Assembly (NCBI GenBank): GCA_022813625.1
Contig: JAKLMB010000018.1
Location: forward strand, 372,001-436,000
DNA: 64,000 nucleotides
DNA from: Aaosphaeria pasadenensis
Taxonomy: Eukaryota > Ascomycota > Dothideomycetes > Pleosporales
Direction: 5' to 3'
Shown: positions 34,238 through 45,327 of the stretch, piece by piece
How the letters are laid out: each line of letters starts with the position of its first letter
How positions within the stretch are numbered: position 1 is the first letter of the stretch
The notes under the pieces: generated by a model
Seen by the model: only the letters and a program-made list of their open reading frames with translations
Told to the model about the DNA's origin: nothing
The model's database searches: none
Made by a program: the position numbers and the translations under genes

Positions 34238-35254
34238 TTACTCCGACCCACTTTCGAATGTCTTCAATGCTTCCTTAGTTCTCTCCTCCGCAATCTGCAT
34301 CCCCGCTCCCGCCGCTGCCTTAAGTCCATCCGCCATGGCAATCACCACTTGCTTCATCATGACAGTAGTGTCTCCCGCTGCAAAAACACCCCTAACATTT
34401 GTTTCATTCATAGAGTTGACTTTCAAGTGCCCGCCTTGCTCCAAGGGTACAGTTTCCAATCCCAACTGATCAATCAGATCCTGTGCCCTATTTACAACGG
34501 GCGGCTTATCTACCACGAAACCCAAAGTAACCGGCTCTCCCAACTCAAACTCCAGCGTTATACCCTCAACATGAGAAGGACCATTGTTCACCATGCGAAT
34601 AATCTTTCTCTCGTCGAATTTTGCACCGAAGACCTTCGAGATCTTCAAAGACCTCTCGATAGGTGGCGGAAGAGTAGCAGGGATGGGGCCATTTGTAAAC
34701 ACAGTGACCCTGTCATCAAGCTGTTGTGCCATATGTACGAAATGGGATGTCCAAGGTTGCAAATCAAGGACTCCTATAGGAGTTCCCCGTTGTTCGTATC
34801 CGTCGCAGGCCAAACACTGATAGATATGCGACGGCCAGTTGTCTTTGTACCCAGGAATGTTAGGCAATACATCCTTGCTACCCGTTGCGAGGATCAACTT
34901 CTTTCCCTCAAAAGTCCGGCCTTGGTCGTCTTTGATTTGGAAACCTTCGTACTTTCCGTCCGGTCCAATGAGTTTCTTCGCGGCGTGCGTGATGATGGCT
35001 TTCTCGAACCACACGCTCTTGTACCGCGATTCGATTTGGTCACGGGCAATGCGTCGGAACTCCTGAGGGTCGAAGTGGTCCCTGGTGGCAACCGTGTGCA
35101 TGTGCTTTACACCTTCGTTGCGGTATGTAGAACTGTCGAAGACTATTGCTGTAGATTGGAGGCGGGCGAAGGTAAGGGCACAGTTGAGGCCTGCTGGGCC
35201 CCCTCCTATTATGAGGCCATCCACAATTTGCGGTCGTAGCGCTGCGGCTGCCAT
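34238..35254 (-). CDS. Thioredoxin-reductase-like FAD-dependent dithiol oxidoreductase (GliT type)
   Basis: Single exon, 338 aa. FAD Rossmann motif IIGGGPAGLNCAL at 15-27, NADPH-domain region around LATGSK (122-127), the redox pair C147-x-x-C150 in YQCLACDGYE, and the C-terminal FAD-contact motif VRGVFAAGDT. Length and layout match the low-molecular-weight thioredoxin reductase fold and the fungal GliT/HlmI subgroup, which oxidise dithiols to disulfides; the short C-terminus and the CLAC sequence fit that subgroup better than housekeeping Trr1 (usually CATC). No signal peptide, so probably cytosolic. No NRPS, methyltransferase or transporter of an epipolythiodioxopiperazine cluster is in the window. 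Class is secure; the substrate is unknown. Confidence 0.9.
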   Translation of the reverse strand: MAAAALRPQIVDGLIIGGGPAGLNCALTFARLQSTAIVFDSSTYRNEGVKHMHTVATRDHFDPQEFRRIARDQIESRYKSVWFEKAIITHAAKKLIGPDGKYEGFQIKDDQGRTFEGKKLILATGSKDVLPNIPGYKDNWPSHIYQCLACDGYEQRGTPIGVLDLQPWTSHFVHMAQQLDDRVTVFTNGPIPATLPPPIERSLKISKVFGAKFDERKIIRMVNNGPSHVEGITLEFELGEPVTLGFVVDKPPVVNRAQDLIDQLGLETVPLEQGGHLKVNSMNETNVRGVFAAGDTTVMMKQVVIAMADGLKAAAGAGMQIAEERTKEALKTFESGSE

Positions 35255-36408
35255 TTCAAGCGATTAAAATATGGAATAGATGATATGGTGTTAGTAATAA
35301 TGATGTAGACAATGCTAACAGGACTGTTCTGCTTGGCTCTGGTGGTGTCGAGATGTATTTGCACATTATGGCAGGCAAGACGTCTTATATACTGTAGTAT
35401 CAATACGTTTATTTTCCTACAAATCTACTCAATATATGTACGATACTTTGAAGGTTTGTCCACGATTAGCCTCCGTACGGAGATTTTCGGAGAGAATCAG
35501 GCCAGCCTGGGAGGGCAGGGGATGCAAAAATGTCTCCGAGATCCTTCCACACAACGAACCAGTGAGGTACTCTTCGTGCATTTGTATCCACATAGGAACA
35601 GGATTCCATAATATAGTCCCGCTCACAGTTTCTTACCGGAACTCTCTTGTTTAATCCCAAGTCATCTGAATCTGTTGGTGGTAGAAATGCTCCACAGGCG
35701 CACCCCTCTTTTGCTCTAAATGTCTGCGATGGCCTGGCATACAGTACAGAGATAATGTGGCATGCATCCCTGGATACTATAATCTATATCCTAAGCCAAC
35801 GTAATCGTAGACCTTGACCCCTTGGAATCCTACTTATAAGATCTATTCTTGTAACAGAGGGCTGACAAGGTAGTCACTGTGTCTGTAGCATATAGGCTTT
35901 GCAAAGACTAAACATACTTCCTGACTGCCGTGATGCGTCGTAAGGGCGAGAAGTACGTTTGTGCCCTGTTCTGGTTCTGGTCTGGTCACTGGGTATTGTC
36001 ACGTACTTGAATTCATGCAATGAGTCTCATACGTTTAGTTCTAGATGTACCTGTGTTTCTTATCCCTTCGGTTTGAGGATACGAAAATACTGCGTTTTTC
36101 CACTCCTGAACAGGATGTTATTTGAAGTTAGCAAAGATGAAGCAAGGAAGGAAGCATGAGAGATCTACACAGAGTAAACCTGTTCTGCATAATTGGATGT
36201 TGAATATACATTTCATTCTATGCCCCTATCTTAAAGTCTATTTACCATCTAAAGTATAATTAGTAATCTATAAAGTTTGTACGATTCTCCGCTAAATAGT
36301 GATGAGTAATCGCGTGTTGTAGTTTGTTAGTGAACATGTAATGCCGAATACCAGATCCAGATACGTTTGCGCATATATTTATACAGCAACTCAGACTGAG
36401 TGGCTTCA
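35255..36408. other. Gene-free stretch with flavoprotein promoter
   Basis: AT-rich spacer between the flavoprotein start and the subtilase 3' end. It contains the palindrome CTCCGTACGGAG at 35471-35482. No reading frame looks coding. Confidence 0.5.
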
Positions 36409-38516
36409 TCAACGGGCCGCCTTGGGCTCCCAAGTGAACTTCTGGTGTCCGGGACCAATTTCGCGACCATATTCAACTTTGTATAGCGACCTCAAGTCCG
36501 CGGGTGTGTCGATGCCATTGAAAGCCCCCTTGACCACCACTCCCGTTCTTTTCTTGGTCTGTGTGCGCTCCCATGCAGCGTCGTAGATGTGTTTGTGCAA
36601 TTGATCGAAATCATCTTTGATGGCGGCGCTGAGCATGGAATTGGGCATGGAGAGCTTGTTCATGACAAGGCCGGAAACAGAGGCAGTCGCTTCACGATAC
36701 ATCAGTTTCAATTCAACATCGTGCCTTCATGCTCGGATAGCGAACTTACAGAGGGAGGTCCCAGAAGTTTTGATTGTATTGTCAAGCTTTTTGGCGTTGG
36801 CGCATTCGACTTGTACGCCAGGGGCAAAGAGTATTTGTTTGTTAGGTTCAGTGTTGGATTTCGGCCATATCTGTCCTTCGTCGTCGGTGGCGCCAACCAA
36901 AAACAGTGGAACCTCTGGAATCTCCAAATCCGGGAACTTTGGCATGTCCTTCTTGCCCGTTCCAAATTTGAGAATTCCTGGGACAGAGGTAAGTTTTTCC
37001 TGGGCAAGTTAGAACAGACCTGTAATATGACCATGTGAAGAAGGGGTGCAACAGATACCTTTCCCTCATTTCCAGTGGATACGACGTAGTAAAGGCCCAA
37101 CTTTTGCCCTTCTTCCATCGCCTCGATTACGTCCTGCGTCTCGTCTTCAGTCATTGATGGATTTTGCATGCCCTCTGTAGCGAAAGACATGTTCACTACG
37201 GCATGCTTGATCTTGTTCATGCCCTCCTTTTCAGCCTTCGCCAACCATCTCTTCCAATCTCTCGTTACCGCTACAATCGCTTGCGATAGGAAAGATGCGT
37301 GGAATTGTTCGTCGTTATACATGGGCACCTTTACAATTATAGGATAGCCGAATTTGCTGGTACCTAAGAAAGCAATAGGAGTTAACTATGCACTGTTCCG
37401 TTGCCGTGTGTCTGACTCACCATGCTTAAGTCCTATGATTTTGCTGAGCATGCACGTTCCGTGACCGTTTGCATCGAAATTGACTTGTTTAATCTCTGCC
37501 TCAGCCTTCTCTCTGTCCACCGCGTTTCCGGGATGGATCCACTGCCAAGATTTTGGGTCTATATGTGCGAACTCCTGGAATACTGTCAGTGACTGTCCAT
37601 TCTAATGCTTTGGAATGCTTACGCGATGATTGATATGCGCACCAGTGTCGACAAGATAAAGCCTGACTTGTCCATATTCTGCCATACCTGCCCGGGCAGC
37701 TCCCCCCTGGGCAGTATTGACGATGTCTTGCTGCTTGTATCTTCCGGGGTTACTCAGATGGACATACTGCATATTTTCCTTGTTGGTTTTATCCAGATCG
37801 TAATCTGCGAGCTTCTTATCCTTGTCCCAGCCGAAGAATGCCAGTGAGTCAGTTACGCCGCTCTGTCGCGTGTTCTTGTAAGTCTGCAGATGGCCGCTGG
37901 TTCCTTTGAAGTCATCGATATGACGCTTTTCCTGAACGTCCCGAGGAGTGACACTCGCCAGAGTCACTCCTCCAGTGTGGCCGACGATCTCAACTTTCTT
38001 GATCTAGTTTCTATTAGCTTGAGTTCACTATTACAACTGCAGTCGTACCATTTTATCCTCCTTGTTGAATTCTTTTACGAACTCATCCACAACCTCTTTC
38101 CTCTCCTCATCTGTTTTCCAAGGCTTCTTAATGCCATACAAAATAAATTCCCTAGGCTTCTCCTCGTTGTAGATATCGTCTTCGGGATCAAATTCTGGCA
38201 ACTCTTTTTTGAGATCTTCCAGATATTTGTCGCGGTCGGCTCCTTTCTTGGTGTACTTTAGTTCTGTGAATATCTTGATGGATACATAATTTTTCTCGTG
38301 CTTGTCCGCATTTTGGTTGCGGGGGTAGAGCTTCACGGGGATGTCATCCTGACCGACGACTTCCACTGGATCCGAAGTCGAACGTGCCACGGCTGGTTCG
38401 TGACGGCTGAGACCCGAATGGGGAAAAGGAACGCCTAGAGACTGTGTCACTGGAAGACTGAAGGTGAGGTAGAGTAGCACAAGGCCAGCCTTGTGCGAGC
38501 TAAAGAAGCGCGCCAT
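36409..38516 (-). CDS. Secreted subtilisin-like serine protease (S8)
   Basis: Six exons: 38516-38049, 38003-37623, 37574-37421, 37363-37059, 36999-36750 and 36689-36409, giving 612 aa. Residues 1-26 form a signal peptide (RFF..AGLVLLYLTFSLPVTQS). A long charged N-terminal half (to about 265) rich in Lys, Glu and Asp precedes the catalytic domain. The full set of subtilase residues is present: D275 (YLVDTGAHINH), H321 (ANGHGTCM), the oxyanion N433 (VSTGNEGK) and S518 (TSGTSLSTASVSG). The Ser motif is interrupted by a phase-1 intron just after GTSL. The H motif carries a Cys (HGTC). All five introns restore the frame. Secretion and endopeptidase activity are inferred from the signal and the intact triad. 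The N-terminal half does not look like the usual I9 propeptide. Confidence 0.88.
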
Positions 38517-39668
38517 CGTGCGAAGGAATTAAGATAGAAAGATAGCGACAAAGGAAAGATGAAGAGAGAATGAATGAAGTGTTGGATGGCCATTATCACC
38601 AAAGAGAATTGAAGCATTTTATAGATCGTGTTACCTACCTGAACACCTGTTCTGGCGTTTTGTGATGTGTAAAGGTACACGCTGTATCTACAACGGTGAC
38701 CCGGCAACGTGTGCAGAGGAGCTGCTTGGTGCATGTAATCGAGCCAGATAATAGATGCCTACGGTGACAGAAGACAACGGAAACGATTTGCACGGTTGTA
38801 ACTATACAAGTGGTCGTGTCAATGGTTGAGCAGTGGGACCGTAGGATTTAGCTGATGAACGGGGCGTTCATGACGTCGGACGATCTTGCCGATACCCATC
38901 CATGCATGTGCCTGTGGTGGCACGCCTGGCAATGGTACCGCACCTTTCAGTACAGGCTGCCTCTGTCTTTTGTGGGTACTAGTACATAGGAGTAAAAAAA
39001 ACGAATGTACAGCATTTCATGCCCACAACAGTGCATTCGCGAGATTTCATCGCAAGGAGTTAAGACTGTTTACTGGCTACAATGCACTCTTGATTTAGGT
39101 AGAGAAGATACATGAAGCTAGCAGGAGGCCAGCCCGACATGCTAACCCTCTGTATATCTGCTCGAATTTTAGATGGTATAGTTCTTCGGGCTTAGCAAAA
39201 TCCTCAAATAATAATATGGCGAGAAGATGATTGGTTAATTATCCGGTAAATGTGGCAGGAAGGCGGATTATGGGAAAGGGCTGAAGACCTTTCGAGACAG
39301 CTCGAGGAAAGAACCAGCATGTGATGCACAAATTAGGAAGGATATTGATATGGTAAACGAGAGTGTACACGTTCCAGAACTTTTGGTAGCAGATTCGAAT
39401 GCGAGCAGGTGCGCAGCAAAGTGGACCACTTAGTATGGACAGCTGTGAATAGACCAGGAACAGAGGATGGTTCGCCCGGTTGTTTTCCGCCCCGTACCTA
39501 GTTTGCCGAATCACTTCAAAAAGCTTATTGGTGTTGTCCATTAAGCCTGACAATAAGCATAATATTCTAGCGCGGTTTCATGAATCCTTCTTTGAACTGT
39601 GTTCTAACATCCGGCCCGATCTGTCAGGAAAGCCCCATCAGTAATTCAAGCGAGCAGCCTCTCTTCCT
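38517..39668. other. Gene-free stretch with subtilase promoter
   Basis: Promoter and leader of the protease gene at the left, 3' flank of the DUF3605 gene at the right. A 104-codon frame on the minus strand (39239-39553) has no motif and is not called. Confidence 0.5.
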
Positions 39669-40487
39669 TCAATTCATCCAATGTCTCAAAACTTGTTCGT
39701 CTGCATCCTTGACGAGAACGTGGACATGTTCTAAGCTCCTGACGCTCTGGAGATTTGTGGTGTTTTTGAACCACTGTACTTTCTCTCCTACGGCTTTCTC
39801 GCCAACCTTTTGTCTGAACTCCCTGTCTATGAAATCCACGACAATCTTCCAGCCCTCTGCGGTCAATGCGCCTTCGCTGTCCACGGGCAGAGGCTTCTTT
39901 GACCAGACCACGATATGTGCAATGCCTTCTGTGACCGCATATGTCCAATCATTTTTGATAATTTTATAGTCCTCCGGATTGTCGAATGGCGTTTCGGATT
40001 TGAGAGGAAAACGTAGAGGCCCATTCGTTGATAGAGGCTCCCAGAACAGTCGCTGTTGGAGGAGATACTGGGTCGCAGACCCATACTTTGCTTTCACGTG
40101 TGCAGTCCAAGCAAGGTAGGCTTTCAAAAAGGACGGCCAGCGTTTCAGTTCATCTAGCTGGTTGGTGGATATCAGGTGATGCAAGTTTTCCCACGTATGC
40201 GGCTCGAATTGATCGTCGGTGATGCTCAATTGATGCCAGTCAACTTCGGTTAATTGAAATGGCGGATTGTCGCGTGGGAAGGGCAAAGCCTTGGGGTCAG
40301 GGTTGTGCTTCCATCTTGACTGGAACGTCGCTGGCCGCGATTCGTTGTCAATATCGGGGGGAGGCAACATTGGGGGACAGGTTGAATGTATTTTGGTTTG
40401 CGTGGGTATAAGCCACGAAAGACGCTTAATTGGGGTGAGCAGAAGGAAGAGTATAGTGAGACGGGGCGAAAAGAGGCGTCTAGGCAA
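39669..40487 (-). CDS. DUF3605 (GlcNAc-induced protein 1-like) protein
   Basis: Single exon, 272 aa from the first ATG. The body from about residue 75 is the DUF3605 fold: LSITDDQFEPHTWENL, RWPSFLKAYLAWTAHVKAKYGS, IIKNDWTYAVTEGIAHIVVWSK and the C-terminal WFKN...LQSVRSLEHVHVLVKD signature. Candida GIG1, induced by N-acetylglucosamine, is the best-known member; the biochemical role of the family is not established. The first 39 residues are hydrophobic/basic (LTILFLLLTPIKRLSWL) and precede a second ATG at 40370; family members usually begin close to that point, so the shorter 233-aa form may be the real one. Otherwise the first form could carry a membrane anchor. Confidence 0.85.
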   Translation of the reverse strand: MPRRLFSPRLTILFLLLTPIKRLSWLIPTQTKIHSTCPPMLPPPDIDNESRPATFQSRWKHNPDPKALPFPRDNPPFQLTEVDWHQLSITDDQFEPHTWENLHHLISTNQLDELKRWPSFLKAYLAWTAHVKAKYGSATQYLLQQRLFWEPLSTNGPLRFPLKSETPFDNPEDYKIIKNDWTYAVTEGIAHIVVWSKKPLPVDSEGALTAEGWKIVVDFIDREFRQKVGEKAVGEKVQWFKNTTNLQSVRSLEHVHVLVKDADEQVLRHWMN

Positions 40488-41299
40488 CTGACGAGTATTT
40501 ATTGGAGAAAAGGAGTTGATCGTCTCGCTGTAAGCATTTGGTCAACAATTGAATTATGACCGGCTAGGTTGATCATGGGTACATTGCATACGTAGGGTAT
40601 ATAGATTCGTATATCCCGGGTCTGTTGAGGCCCGTAATATAATATCCGGAAAGACCAAGAGCCTAGGAGAACCAGGAAATGGTGGTGGTCTATGTCAAAG
40701 GAACAGCGATTCTATCTTTCCGGCCTTTTTGAATTTCGTGTAGGAAGAGAAGCAAAGTGTACACAGTAAGGACGCCGCAGCAAGTCAGCGAGCCCGAAAC
40801 CGACGATAGCGAAGTTGAAGCATTAATGTTGTGCTGATGTTTAGGCTACGACAACACAAGTCGCGGGGCGAAAAGGCTGGTGGGGGTTAAATCCTGCGGG
40901 GGCGGGTGGATTGCCTGTTACAGATATGTAATAATAATTATAATACTGTACGATTGTGGCTATGACTCCACTGTGTATGAGCCAACAGTGGCTTCGAGCT
41001 CACACAGGATCTATATTGCGAGGTAGTAAGACCTAACAAGAGCGCCAGATATTTGTCCATCTCAGGAAGGCGGATAACCGATTCTTACGCTGAGCTCGTA
41101 GCATAATCATAGTAGGTGGCTCAAGAAGACGACCCTTCTCTCGAAGACCGAAGACCGTGAATGAAGAGTGTCCATAAATGTCTAACGCCATAGCCCCTGC
41201 CGTGCGGCCGTACTAATTCATACGTGCCATGCTGTATAGAATGACCTTACATTTTCAGTCGTTTTGCAACCGAATGCTTTGCTTATGCTTTGGGTGTTT
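40488..41299. other. Gene-free stretch between ELC1 3' end and DUF3605 promoter
   Basis: Holds the promoter of the DUF3605 gene and the 3' UTR of elongin C. No credible reading frame or repeat seen. Confidence 0.5.
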
Positions 41300-41849
41300 T
41301 CACACTGCCCGACCGTAAGTCTCTTCCCAACAGCCAATCAACCAAAAGAAGCCAACTCACCATCCAGATAATCAGCAGCGATCAACAATTCAAGACACAA
41401 TTCCGGTGGAAGGTCTGGGTCAGGAACGTCCTTTGAGTCTGCGTACTTCTCGTTGTAGTAAAGATACTCGCAGATCTTCTCCAGTATAACACCACTGCTA
41501 TATGATCAGCTACCACTGTGGCTTCAGTTCCCCCCTTAGTATAGTTGTCGCATCCGTGGACTTTGTGCTATTCTGTGATGGCACGTAAAATGCAGATGGA
41601 AGGTACGCACTTGATGTCTTTGAGCACTACACGGTTCTCCTCGTTCTCCCTGAAGCCGTCTTAGGAAAGATGATCAGTACGCTTCCAATGTAATGGTTTC
41701 GCGTCTGTAGCAGAACGCAAATATCAGCACTCACAGGTTGGATCGAGCGAGTTCTTGATTGTCTTGGAAAGACACGCTGCGGAGCGGAGAATCTTGAACT
41801 CATAACCATCGCCGGACACAAGAGTCACATATTTCGTATCGCTAGCCAT
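41300..41849 (-). CDS. ELC1: Elongin C (Skp1/BTB-fold adaptor)
   Basis: Found by splicing four small exons: 41849-41735, 41659-41611, 41494-41361 and 41304-41300, giving 100 aa. The protein begins MASDTKYVTLVSGDGYEFKI, continues with RSAACLSKTIKNSLDP, FRENEENRVVLKDI and LEKICEYLYYNEKY, and ends PELCLELLIAADYLDV, which is elongin C throughout. It adapts BC-box proteins to cullin-RING ubiquitin ligases, and in yeast acts with Ela1/Cul3 in turnover of stalled RNA polymerase II. Length equals the family norm. The last exon is only five bases (completing Val and the stop); if intron 3 were retained the tail would be DGELASFG. Head-to-head with the SDR gene, 235 bp apart. Confidence 0.93.
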
Positions 41850-42084
41850 CTTGCAAGACTCAGGCTCGCGTGACCGTGTAGTACGAGATCGGGTCTTTTT
41901 GAATTTGATGCTGCGGGGAGTTGGAAGTAGGATTGCGGGTGTCGGTGGAGACCTGATAACGCGCCGTCACGTTCTCACGCGAGCCCAAAGCTTTCGCGAC
42001 TAATCGGGACAATGGGTCTCCTACGTCACGGCCACTGCTCGAAAATAAAAACACCGCACTCCAATATCTTGCATCTGATCACCA
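41850..42084. promoter_or_regulatory. Divergent promoter ELC1 / SDR
   Basis: 235 bp separate the start codons of two diverging genes, so both promoters must overlap here. No TATA box is obvious, as usual for housekeeping promoters. Confidence 0.6.
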
Positions 42085-43037
42085 ATGCCAACCCCTCGAC
42101 ATGCTCTGATAACGGGCGGTAGCCGGGGAATTGGTCTGGCTATCGCCCAACTCTTTGCATCGCAAGGGTACCGATTAACGTTACTCGCACGTAACAACCG
42201 TAATCTCGAAGATGCCCTATCGACACTCCCGACTTCGCACCTCTCGTCCTCCTCTCCGCATCGTTACATCGCCACGCATGCGATCACAGATGACAAGTTC
42301 TGGACGACGTCTGGGCTAGATGATACCTTTGGCGCAAAATATGAGTTTGAGGATGCTAAGGAGAAGAACATTGACGTGCTTGTGAATTGTGCGGGGATAA
42401 GCCAGAGTAGCTCGTTTGTCAGGACGAAGCCGGAAGATATCAAGGAAATTGTAGACATAAACTTGACTGCCGCGATGCTGGCAACGCGGTTTCTGCTATC
42501 GAAACGCTACATCAAGGGGCGGTCGTTCAAAGCTGCAGAAACGGAAGAGCCTTTCAGCCCTACGATTATCAACGTAGCGAGTCTATTGGGTATGAAGGGC
42601 GGAGTTGGTGCGGTCGCATATGCTGCAAGCAAGGCAGGCATGATTGGTGTGTTCCTGGTAGACTTCGCGAAGCTGTGGTTTGGCGTTGACCGAGATTGTA
42701 GGTTTCACTCGAGCACTTGCAGCGGAGATAGGACGATCTGGTGTTCGAGTCAATGCCATCGTACCCGGATATGTAAGTACAGATATGACTACAGGTACGT
42801 AAATCCGCGTTGCAAGGTATCAATCTGCTGCATAGTGTGGGAAGCTGAATGTCCTATGATTTGGTTCTATATCTAATTTACATAGACCTCGAGAGATCCT
42901 CAGATTTGCGCTCTAGCATCCCAATGGGCAGATTTGGCAAGCCAGAAGAAATTGCCGATGCAGCGCTGTTTCTCGCGCGGAACCAATACGCTCATAATTG
43001 CATCCTGAACCTAGACGGTGGTCTTTCCGCCACATGA
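42085..43037 (+). CDS. Short-chain dehydrogenase, 3-oxoacyl-ACP reductase-like
   Basis: Exons 42085-42646, 42702-42794 and 42886-43037 give 268 aa. Classical SDR: cofactor motif TGGSRGIG (10-17), NCAG (101-104), structural N126, catalytic S166, Y179 and K183 in the VAYAASKAGM segment, followed by FTRALAAEIGRSGVRVNAIVPGYV and C-terminal PMGRFGKPEEIADAALFL with NLDGG. This C-terminal pattern fits FabG/Oar1-type ketoacyl reductases, so a role in mitochondrial type II fatty acid synthesis is possible, although no clear mitochondrial presequence is visible (the start PTPRHALIT leads straight into the fold). Donor of intron 1 is GTGTGT, weaker than usual. Arg in TGGSRGIG suggests NADPH preference. 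Confidence 0.88.
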
Positions 43038-43266
43038 CTGCGCCTTCACACCCAATGATTCCTCAAAATCCGTACCAGGTATATCCCAAGTAATCCAAAG
43101 AACGCCTGGCTAAAGCTTTGCGCTCGGCCAAATGATTTAAAAGTTTTCGCATGCAGATGCCATGATTTCCATGCGTGAGAACGAGCAGCGGCAAACAAAC
43201 GAATTTTCATGCAATGGGTATTGTCTGCGCGTTAGGCGTATCGAGAATTTGCCTTCATGAAATGAT

Positions 43267-45327
43267 TTAGTCATCGTCGATGAGAATTGCTCCATCAGAT
43301 GCGTCGTCGACGACCAAGATGTCGTTCTCCTGGGGGTCAGTCACTGCAACCTTTCCGCGTTTAGTAGCATTTGCGGATTCGATGTCCACTTCGTCGGCAT
43401 CACGTTTGCGTTTGCCGTTAGTAACTCCATTAGTACCAGCCTCGACGTTTCCGTTCGTCTCTGCAACTGGAGCTGCCTTTGGTTTGTTGGCGATAGTGAT
43501 CTCGGCTGGCAGATTGATCGGCTTGCTGTCTTTGTCCAGAGATTTCTCTGTTATGGAAAGAACGAGGTTGACCTTTGCATTTTCGTCCGACTCATCGATG
43601 ACCGTGATGAAACTGCCGTCCTTCAACCCCAATTCATTGAAGGCTTTGGGAAGGTTTTCGTCCTCCTCAGGATCATAGAGGATTCCCGCTTCACTATTGA
43701 CGCTGAATTCTTCGCCGTAGCCAAGTTGCAAACGAAGCAAGTCCTCTACTAGATCCTTCAATGTAGCTCGTGAGGTATCCACTTCAAGGGTGGATTGCGC
43801 GACGCTGCATACCGGGCACTCAGGGTTGGGCGGTCGAAGGGGCTCACTTGAGATGACGCGCTCGGTGGAGCGAGTAAGGAAGACCATTTTGGCCTTCTCG
43901 AGTTCATTGCGCATGACTTTGAAGGCTTGCAGAACGCACAGACTAGCAGTCATTGCGTTTGTCGTTGCGATAGCCGGAATAATGTTGCCAGCCATTTCTA
44001 ACTTATTCAGTTTTGTTTCTCTGGTGTATGTGGGACCAACTTACGCTTAATATCAAATTTCGATCGCGTCTCAATTCCGAAGATGTGGGAGCGTAAGTTC
44101 GCGCTTGCGGCCACGAAATCCAAAGTGTCTACATCGTCCTTGTCGAAGGAGAGGATTGCGGTCGAGTTGCCCACATCAGCATTTGCTCGCGTCTCTTCCA
44201 AACGGTTGCTCAGCCTCTTGAGGCTGTCAACGAACACGGCAAAGTTTTCTGCTGTCGTCCAGACCACCTGATCTTTCTGTGCAACGGCTGGGCCGGCACC
44301 TAGTGCTTCCTGAGCGAGCGCGTCGTAATCTAGAGCTTCAGGCGCCCTTCTATTTTTCCACATATCCTCCATGCTTCGTAGTCGTTCAATGTCTTCCTTG
44401 AAAACCTTGTTGAATACCAGGCGGGGAAATTCTTCCGAGCCCATCGAGTCTCGAATGCGCCTCAACGCTTGTGACTCCTGACGAAGGTTCTCAATCTCCT
44501 TTGCGTTATCCGAATCCTCGTTCATATCCATATCGGGCGCGTCATCTTCACTTGTCCCGAATATCTCAGTGAAGAGGTAGCTCTTTCCCCAGACTATGCA
44601 GTGAATCGGTTGGCTCGGCGTGCTTCGGATCGTGCAGACGGGGAAGCTTTTCGGCGGATCTTTGGTGACGCAATCGTAGCATTCGGTTTTGTTCTACTCA
44701 AATGTTAGGTAAATTGATGCATCGAACTGTTGTAATGCGCCAATTTGCTCACCTTGCGAATGACCTGGACTTGACCGTTGAAACCGGTGGTACCACTCTC
44801 TACCAGGGGTACATCGGCTGCTAAGCACATCTTATTCACATGACGACGAGCCTCTAAGTTATCCAATGCATTGAAGACCACCCCGAAGTCCTTGAACCAT
44901 GCGACGTTGAACTTCGGGTCCTTGATGTTGTCGTGGTACGCTTCGATCTTGACGTTGGGATTGAATTTACCGGCGGACTCCTTCGCGACCTATGAAGATG
45001 TCAGAACAGGCGCTTAAGGTGAGGGTTACAAGACCGCTACCATAGCTTTCGACTTTTTGATATGTTCGTTCCGGAAAAGGAACTGCCGATTCAGATTGCT
45101 GAGGTCAATTGTGTCGAGGTCAACGATATGGATCTCTCCAAACCCAGTGAGAACTAGGTTCTTGAGAAGCTCACAGCCGATACCGCCAGCTCCAACCATG
45201 AGAACCCGCGACTAGGAAGATGTCAATGTCTGGCGCATGAGAGCGTGTCGGGCGATGGATCCCGTACCTGTTTAATTCTCGTGTGAAGAGCGCCGAGGCT
45301 CTGTCGAGCGAATTTGTCGCGTCCCAT
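43267..45327 (-). CDS. UBA2: SUMO-activating enzyme subunit Uba2
   Basis: Catalytic half of the SUMO E1 (partner Aos1), forming the thioester with SUMO and passing it to Ubc9, in the nucleus. Exons 45327-45268, 45211-45041, 44989-44753, 44693-44045 and 43997-43267 give 615 aa. Adenylation motif VGAGGIGCELLKNLVLTGF near residues 26-44, DLDTIDLSNLNRQFLF, zinc ligands C161/C164 (ECYDC) paired with ECPVC later, active-site C176 (FPVCTIR), the Cys-domain helices, and a ubiquitin-like domain (LKDGSFITVIDE). The tail is basic (GKRKRDADE, a likely NLS) and ends with acidic-flanked ILVVDD and AILIDDD, both resembling SUMO-interacting motifs. All four introns restore the frame. Divergent to QNG1 (463 bp). 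Tail-to-tail with the SDR gene (229 bp). Confidence 0.95.

Noticed and set aside
34349..35239. 296-codon plus-strand frame
   Set aside because: Antisense shadow of the thioredoxin-reductase-like gene, which has clear FAD and CxxC motifs.
34238..38516. Secondary-metabolite (gliotoxin-like) cluster around the GliT-type enzyme
   Set aside because: No core synthase, methyltransferase, P450 or transporter nearby; the neighbours are small unknown proteins and a protease.
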